Below, piece by piece: positions 57,420 through 64,000 of a stretch of DNA of 64,000 bases. Origin of the DNA: Ophiocordyceps camponoti-saundersi (nom. inval.). Taxonomy: Eukaryota; Ascomycota; Sordariomycetes; Hypocreales; Ophiocordycipitaceae. A program made the position numbers and the translations under genes. Position 1 is the stretch's first letter; each line of letters starts with the position of its first letter. The stretch lies in contig PDHQ01000072.1 in the NCBI GenBank assembly GCA_003339415.1, forward strand, positions 21,598-85,597, given 5' to 3'. The notes below the pieces were generated by a model, which saw only the letters and a list, made by a program, of their open reading frames with translations, ran no database searches and was not told the DNA's origin.

Positions 57420-58811
57420 ATGAAGTCGGCTGCTGCTCTTGTCGGCTTGGTAGCCGCTTCTGCGTGCGCGGCGCATGGAACGCACGACGAGGGAGGGGCG
57501 TGGTCTAAGGAGGCGCTGGCCGAGCTCGAGGCCAAATGGGGGTACGAGGTGAGCGAGAAGCTCTGAGAGCTACCGAACGACGAAAAGCTTCTTCTCTGCA
57601 GAGGTCTGACTATCCGTGTATATTAATACAAGTGGGCATTCTCTGGCATTGGGTCGTTTGCGCATCTCGACCATGTCAAGTGTCTGACGGACCCGTCGGT
57701 GGATTTCGACATCGCCATCATTGGGGCGCCCTTTGACACGGCCGTGACCTTTCGTCCGGGTTTGAATTCCCCGCTCCCACCCTTTCTGAGTCCTGATTGC
57801 TGGTGATGCTGAACGTTGGTTGTCGTCAAAAGGCGCTCGATTCGGACCGCGGGCTATACGGCAGGCGTCGGCTCGGCAGACGGCCTTTCGCGGCTTCAAT
57901 ACTAGAGCCGGCTTCAACCCGTATCAGAATTGGGCCAAGATCATCGATTGCGGCGATATCCCTATCACGCCCTTTGACAACCAGATTGCTCTGGAGCAGA
58001 TGACGCAGGCCTTCCTCGAGCTCGGTAAAAGAAAGCCGCCCCCTAAGTCCAGGGCGACCAACCCGAAGCCGAGGCTGGTGACACTCGGAGGCGATCATAG
58101 CCTCGCATTACCGGCGCTACGGGCCATCAAGGAGATTTACGGTCGACCGGTGCGGGTGCTTCACTTTGACGGTTAGTTGGAGCATGGGGGAAAAAAAGGG
58201 GGGAGGGCTTCTTGCATGTAAACTGACGAGAGAACACAGCCCATCTCGATACTTGGGATCCGCACGCATACCCGTCGTCCTGGGGTGCGACGCAATTCAC
58301 GCACGGGTCCATGTTCTGGATGGCAAACAATGAGGGCCTGTTGTCCAACTCATCCTCATCGCCTTCGGTGCACGCGGGGCTGCGCACCCGTCTCAGTGGC
58401 GACTCGTGGGCGGACAACGACTCGGACGGGGCGCAGGGTTGGGTGCGCTTCTCAGCAGACGACATGGACGAAAAGGGCACGGCCGGGATCATTGAAGGCA
58501 TTATGAAGACGTTGGGGACGGAGGACCCCGTCTATCTATCCGTGGACATTGACGTGCTGGACCCGGCCTTTGCCCCGGGAACGGGCACGCCTGAGCCGGG
58601 CGGTTGGACGACGAGGGAGCTGATTCGCGTTCTGCGAGGCATCGAGGACCTCAATCTCGTCGGCGCCGATGTCGTCGAAGTGGCGCCGGCCTATCAGGGC
58701 CGGGGCGAGGAGACGGCCCTGGCGGCGGCACAGGTCGTCTACGAGATGGTGACGTCTATGGTGAAGCGCGGTGGCAGTAAGGAGAGATTGCAAGCAAAGG
58801 ACGAGCTGTGA
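57420..58811 (+). CDS. Secreted agmatinase-like ureohydrolase
   Basis: Exons 57420-57548, 57633-57759, 57833-58171 and 58240-58811 give 388 aa. Ureohydrolases split agmatine or related guanidino compounds to urea and an amine using two Mn2+. The N-terminus [20 protein letters not shown] is a signal peptide, so the product enters the secretory path. Metal ligands are present: GGDHS (exon 3), DAHLDTW (made by the exon 3/4 join) and [34 protein letters not shown] at the exon 2/3 join is the family loop. An insert of about 40 residues between the DAHLD and SVDID motifs is Ser/Asp-rich. Agmatinase versus other guanidinase cannot be settled by eye. The exon-2 donor (GTTTGA) is weak. Confidence 0.88.
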
Positions 58812-59248
58812 GGAGGGCTTTGATATGAATTGATGGGTGTTACTGTTTGGTCAGATCGTGTGACGTGAGATGTTTGTTCCGTCCGAATATCGGCTTTAAA
58901 AGAGTCGAAGGGATCCGTGATGCGTGCCTAGGTAATTCTGATTCATCAGTGCAAGCCTACACGGACACATGCCTATCTGCCTAAGTACGAGGGGAATCAG
59001 GGTCGTATCTCAAGCTGACCATCGGGACCCTACCTCAGGTGAGTCACGTACAGTGTGAGAATGTCCCGAAGTTTCAACTGTATCTCTATCTACTCCGTAC
59101 CTGCCCCTCCATGAGCAGCCTCCATCCCACCAGATAAATTGCACAGCAAATAAATCTGCCTTTTCTCTCCTCCGAACAAGCTTCACGTTCGAAACCACCA
59201 ACCCCCTTCCAACCCCCTCGAGTCTCTTCATCCTCTTCGTCCCCGACA
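58812..59248. other. Intergenic region before the AsnRS gene
   Basis: 437 bp; TACTCCGTAC at 59091-59100 and a CT-rich leader just before the start codon. No gene seen. Confidence 0.5.
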
Positions 59249-61088
59249 ATGGCAGCCGTGCAAGAGCTCGCCGATCGGACTCGTACTAGCGAAGACACCA
59301 TCTACGTCGATACAGATACCGGCGTCGACGATGCTTCCGCCGACGGCTCTGAGGCAAAGCCCTTCAAGTCGCTGCCCTTTGCGTACATACAGAACGTCGA
59401 GCGTCCTGACGTCAACTATCTCACGCGCGCCTCCGTCACTGGCGCTCTCGGACCGGATGAGGATGCATCGGCAAGACTAGCCTGGAAGGCACCGGCCAAG
59501 AGTGCCGTCAAGAAGGCTCAGGGCGCCGTCGACGTGCACAAGAAGAAGCTAGCCAAGCAGCAGCAAGTGCAGGCCTCGGAGGATGCCAAGAAGCAGCAGC
59601 GTCTGGGAAACCTTGAGGCTTCCAAGAAAGTCGTCATCAAGGAGGATCCGTCTCTGCCCATAGCCGTCAAGATGACCATCAACGACAAGACGGTGGCCCT
59701 GGGCGATGGCGAAAGCGTCAAGGGTGCCAGGGTCAAGGTCTCGGGTCGGATCCACCGGCTCAGGGCCCAGAAGCAGGCAACCTTCATCACCTTGGTTGAT
59801 GGTCGCGGCCACTTGCAGTGCGTTCTGCAGGCCGGCGACCTGACCAAGACGTACGATGCCCTTCTCTTCGCACAGGGCACGTCCTTGACGCTCTATGGCG
59901 AGATGCGCAAGGTTCCCGACGGGCAGACGGCCCCGGACGGTCGTGAGCTGCACGTCGACTACTATACCGTCATCGGAACCTCCCCCGGGGACGAAGAGGC
60001 CATGACCAACAAGGTGTCGTCGGCGCAGAACCAGTGGGACCAGCTGATGCTCGACAACCGCCACCTTGTTCTCCGCGGCGACAATGCTTCGGCCGTGATG
60101 AAATTGCGGGCCAGCGTCGAATGGGCCTTTATGAAGGCCTACCACGACATGGGATTTGTCAAAGTATCACCCCCAGCCCTGGTGCAGACGCAGGTTGAGG
60201 GCGGCGCCACGCTCTTCACGGTACCCTACTACGACGAGGTAGCCTACCTCACCCAATCATCGCAGCTCTACCTCGAGACCGTACTGCCCAGTCTCGGCAA
60301 CGTCTACTGCATCGAGAAGTCATTCCGGGCCGAGAAGAGCCTGACCAGACGCCACCTGTCCGAGTACACGCATGTCGAAGCCGAACTCGATTTCATAGAG
60401 TTTAGCGACATGCTTGAGCATATTGAGGAAGTAATCTGCCGCGTTGTCGACTCGGTGCTCGACGACGCGGAGATGGCGCGACTGCTGAAAGAGCTCAACC
60501 CCAGCTTCGGTCGGCCGTCGCGGCCTTTCCTCCGGATGAAGTATACCGACGCCATCGACTGGCTCAACAAGCAGGATCCTCCGATCCTCAACGAAGACGG
60601 CAACTCGCACGTGTTCGGAGACGACATTGCCGAGGCGGCCGAGCGCAGGATGACAGACATTATCAACCGTCCCATCTTTCTGACGCACTTTCCCGTCGAG
60701 ATCAAGGCCTTTTACATGAAGAAGGATCCCAGCGATGTTCGGGTGACGGAGAGCGTCGACTGCCTAATGCCCGGCGTGGGTGAGATTGTCGGAGGCTCAA
60801 TGAGGATGGAGGGATACGAGGAGCTCTTGACTGCCTACGAGAAGCAGGGGATATCGGCCAAGGACTACTACTGGTACACGGACCAGCGGAAGTGAGACTC
60901 TTTTTGATTTTTCTCGTGAGGATAAGAAACCGGTTCGAATACTGATGTGTGTGACACACAGATATGGCACCTCTCCCCACGGTGGCTACGGCCTGGGCCT
61001 GGAGCGGTTCCTGGCCTGGATGGCCAACCAGCACACGGTGCGGACGACTTGCTTGTATCCGCGGTTCATGGGCCGCTGCAAGCCGTGA
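59249..61088 (+). CDS. DED81: Cytosolic asparaginyl-tRNA synthetase
   Basis: Exons 59249-60891 and 60962-61088 give 589 aa. The enzyme charges tRNA-Asn in the cytosol. N-terminal extension typical of eukaryotic AsnRS: TIYVDTDTGVDDASADGSEA KPFKSL (~residues 18-45), then a Lys-rich coiled helix. The OB fold follows (VKVSGRIHRLRAQKQATFIT, ~160-180). The class II core has motif 1 near LRASVEWAFMKAYHDMGFV, motif 2 FRAEKSLTRRHLSEYTHVEA with the ATP-binding Arg, and motif 3 GYGLGLERFLAWM in exon 2. SSQLYLETVLPSLGNVYCIE favours Asn over Asp specificity together with the N-terminal extension. No targeting peptide. The C-terminus RFMGRCKP is canonical. Confidence 0.95.
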
Positions 61089-62598
61089 TTTTTATTTTCT
61101 TGCTAGAGCTGCGGAATAGAGACGATGGGCATAGAAGGAGGTTGTTCTTGGTGGCCGGATAGGGACGATTAGGTAGATGGTGAAGGCTGAAGGGGGACTG
61201 ATTCAATCTGTACAAGGCTGTCCTGGGGCGCTCGGGGGAGAGCTCTATGCGAGGAGGCTTTTAAAAGGGCCGATGTGACGATTAGATGTGTGTGAGTAGA
61301 AGCGTGTATGTATGGATGTTGTGTGCGTAGGTGCGTCTGTAGATGACGAAGGCTGCAAGGCCAAGACCAGACCGGATAATCCCTTTTCTCCTCCTGCCTT
61401 GTCACCGAGCATCTGACCGAGATGTGCGTGTGCATGTACCATGTAGGTATGTACTACGGATAGACGAGTATGTACCTGTAAAATAGGCCCGGATGGCCGG
61501 AAGAGGTCAAGCAAAGGGCAAGGACGCAAGCAGAGAGAGAGCACGACAGTAGGAGGGTTACAGGTCGAAACATGACATTCGTCTCGTGTGAGGTCAATTC
61601 GTATCATGTCGGTATTATGTATGTATGTATGTATTGGCGTGGGGGGGGAGAGAGAGAGAGAGAGTAGCATTCACTGGAGAGGGTATCCTACGCTACAGGG
61701 GAGGGAGGGGAGGGTCGACGAGATGGTCTAGCGAAAATGAAATGAGGCGTGGTACAATTTCTGCACGAAGGGGGGGGGGGGCGGGGGGCGAATACGGCGG
61801 CTTATATCCGTACGGATATCTTGAGTGAGTGTGAGTGAGTGTGCCGGTGCGGAGAATCCGTATGTATGTTGTATGCGCATAGGTAATGAATGATATGAAT
61901 ACGGCTTATGACGAGGTAAGGTTTTCATTTCTCTTTCTAATACGAAAGACGAGGTTGAATCGAGGTGACAGGCCGACATCTACGTCCGTAGTTAGCCTTA
62001 TTTATACATATATATACACGTGCTGTAACATAAGGGAATCGGAGGTGAGAAAGCGAGATATGACGGGTGTTGAAGTGCATATGAACGTACGGATACATCC
62101 GTCACATCCACAGGTATGCCAACGTGCACGGATACATGGTATGTGTGTACGGATACGGGTAGCCCATTCATGTGTGCATCCGTACCAACCTGGGATTAAA
62201 TACAATGGGCATATCGTTCTTGATTAAAAGGTGGTAATTATGCTTATTTTTTTTTCTGCCGTCCCGAGGGCTGATGTGGGCGGGAGTGAGTGTGTTTTCT
62301 TTCCCCCTTGATTGGAGTTGCGACTGGGATGATGCAGAAAGTGTCTAATCCGTAATTTCGGGAGAGAGAGAGAGAGAGTGAGAAAAGGGGGGGGGGGGGG
62401 GGGGGTGGCCCTGTAGAGATCGGTATTAGAGGATACGTTCGTACACCTCTCAACTTTCTAACTGCCTAACTGCTTAACATGCGCGAGTATAGATAGACGT
62501 GAGTACGGAGTGTCCGTAGAACGCAGCAGATAACCCTGCCTTGGTTGGGTGGTAGGTTATTGTTTTATCCGCACTGATGAGCAGCACTTTGCTGGACG

Positions 62599-62632
62599 TA
62601 TGTACATATGTGTAGATACACATATGTACATA
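62599..62632. repeat. 34-nt perfect inverted repeat
   Basis: TATGTACATATGTGTA at 62599-62614 and its exact reverse complement at 62617-62632, separated by two bases. It would form a 16-bp hairpin. It lies in gene-free sequence, far from any stop codon, so it is not an obvious terminator. Confidence 0.9.
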
Positions 62633-63901
62633 TCCGTACTCCTGGTAGTAGAAACGGAACAGGTTCAGGGGGTGGGCAGTTGGCTAAGTGCCTACTACGG
62701 ATACTAAGGTGATACGCACTGGTTCCTACACCTAGTAGTTAAATACCTCACTTGCGCTCGTTCCTGCATTGAAGGTTTTTTTTTAAACTCCTGGGTGGCT
62801 TTTGTTAGTCGGTCGGTCCCTGACAGGCTGCATTAGTAAAGGGGGGGCAGTGGTGAGTTGGGACTTGGGACTGTGCATTGTTTTATGGACAAGTCCGTCG
62901 ACACCTTTGCCTCTAGTCTCTCTACGTTAGCAGTTGATTGCGTGTACGGTACTCCGTACATGGCAGCCCTTTCTTTTCTCTGCTTTTCACTGTGACAGGA
63001 CTTATGTAGACAAATAAGACGTATGAGACCCCTTATCAGGTCAATTGTCTAACGATAATGGTCGGAAGAGTAAGAAGAAGAAGAAGAAGAAAGAAGAAGA
63101 AGAAGAAGGAGAAGGAGATGGAACACGATGAACACAGAAAGAGGATGGGGCAAAGCTTCTTATTAATAAGGAGAGAGAAGAGGGAGGAGGGCGATCTGAC
63201 TCTCAGAGGTGTGCCAAGCTTGACTGAGAGAGAAGGAGAGAAGGAGAAGGAGAGCGACAGTGAGTGAGAGAGAGCTGAAGCTGACCTTGCATGAGACAAC
63301 GGTGAGAGGCGCGGGGCAGAGTGGTTTCGTGGCCTAGTAGCACCTTTGTAGTGAACACCCCCTTTTTAGGGGCTTGGTAATGGAGCGATGGGAATCGGGA
63401 AAAGGGGGGGGGATTAGTTGGTAAAGTGGTCAGATAGAGGTAAGAAGTTGGTGGGAGATGGTGAGGAACACTGACTGCCCAGGTTGGTAAGGCAGGCTGC
63501 GGGAGATGCGCACTAGGAGATGAAGTCGAACTCTTTTTGTAAGTACGGATAGCGATGAAGGGATTGCCTTCTAGAAGAAGCCGGTGGAATGGGATCCTTG
63601 GGCAAGGATGTATGTATGCATGTATTACTCTGGCGATGAGGCGCGTTTAGTCTTGACCAATACTTGGTGTCTTTATCCATCGTTCAACGGAGCAGTGGAA
63701 GAGGAGAAAGGGGGGCCGCATGATACTACATATCTGTATATGCCTATTATGTATACTTACATATTCATATATCTATATATACAGACTAAAATATTCGCGT
63801 ATCCGTGTCGGCACATTGCGACTGTGATATTAGGGGAAGAAAAAGAACTCACAGGCCGCCATCCCTCCGACGCTACTAACTAATAAAAGGGGAGGGGAGG
63901 A

Positions 63902-63923
63902 GGGGGGGGGGGGGGGGGGGGGG
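63902..63923. repeat. Poly-G tract, 22 bases, followed by C6
   Basis: Uninterrupted run of 22 G, then CCCCCC and ACC. Shorter G/C homopolymers of this kind also occur at 25977-26009 (C33), 38301-38321 (C21) and 62387-62405 (G19). Confidence 0.9.
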
Positions 63924-64000
63924 CCCCCCACCAAAAAGGTCTCCTTATTCCGGCTCCCCGCCGCTGTTTGAGAAAAAAAAAGACCTCTTACATCACCACG

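Larger units (their letters stand above)
61089..64000. other. Gene-free, repeat-rich right end
   Basis: About 2.9 kb with no supported gene on either strand. It holds GTAT repeats (61618-61634), GA repeats (61650-61664, 62362-62378), G runs of 12 (61770-61781), 19 (62387-62405) and 22 (63902-63923), an imperfect GAA tract (63071-63117), a 34-nt perfect hairpin (62599-62632) and many TACGGATA/TATCCGTA words. Short open frames are repeat-driven. Confidence 0.6.

Noticed and set aside
61089..64000. tRNA, rRNA or other structured RNA gene in the gene-free right end
   Set aside because: I found no B-box (GGTTCGANNCC) with a cloverleaf, no 5S-like internal promoter and no rRNA signature here or elsewhere in the window.

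Overview
The window is nuclear DNA of a filamentous ascomycete (Pezizomycotina), most likely a sordariomycete and perhaps Hypocreales. The evidence is short introns of about 45-70 nt with GTNNGT donors and CTAAC/CTGAC branch sites, GC-rich exons, pyrimidine-rich leaders, intergenic spacers full of TACC/GGTA and GTAT microsatellites, and the protein set itself (Pop3, Vma22, Sin1, Cdc4, a fungal-type CLC). The genus is inference.

Layout. 1-7.4 kb: end of a sugar-phosphate/nucleotide-sugar transporter; RPF1 and NOC3, two 60S ribosome-biogenesis genes facing away from a shared 315 bp promoter; an unrecognised basic/Ser-Pro-rich protein; RNase P/MRP subunit POP3. 7.4-18.3 kb: a long leader, then a giant (~2,600 aa) USP-type deubiquitinase in about 11 exons. 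18.3-26.7 kb: the only accessory region, a graveyard of Ty1/copia and Ty3/gypsy fragments in scrambled order, with internal stops and (TA)n tracts at module joints, plus one intact 235 bp MITE with perfect 25 bp inverted termini and a TA duplication. 26.7-30.6 kb: a divergent PRCC-family/SIN1 pair. 31.9-35.7 kb: a small GPI-type Ser/Thr protein, an NFKBIL1-like protein and a ZIP zinc transporter. 38.7-43.3 kb: CDC4 (F-box/WD40) and PDH E1 alpha. 43.9-50.3 kb: DNA ligase I, with a likely alternative mitochondrial start, and a CLC chloride channel/transporter. 50.6-56.4 kb: a neurochondrin-like protein, Vma22 and CDC42. 57.4-61.1 kb: a secreted agmatinase-like ureohydrolase and cytosolic asparaginyl-tRNA synthetase. 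61.1-64 kb: no gene seen, rich in simple repeats.

Most genes are housekeeping and unrelated to their neighbours. Shared themes are ribosome and RNA processing (RPF1, NOC3, POP3, AsnRS), ubiquitin and cell cycle (USP, CDC4), TORC2/polarity (SIN1, CDC42) and organelle acidification/ion balance (CLC, Vma22, ZIP). I saw no secondary-metabolite cluster, CRISPR array, tRNA or rRNA gene. The points most worth checking are the MITE, the in-frame 47-nt pseudo-intron in the deubiquitinase, the dual-start DNA ligase with an intron-split PCNA box, the RRPE/PAC-like pair between RPF1 and NOC3, and the repeated 139-bp module in the retroelement region.
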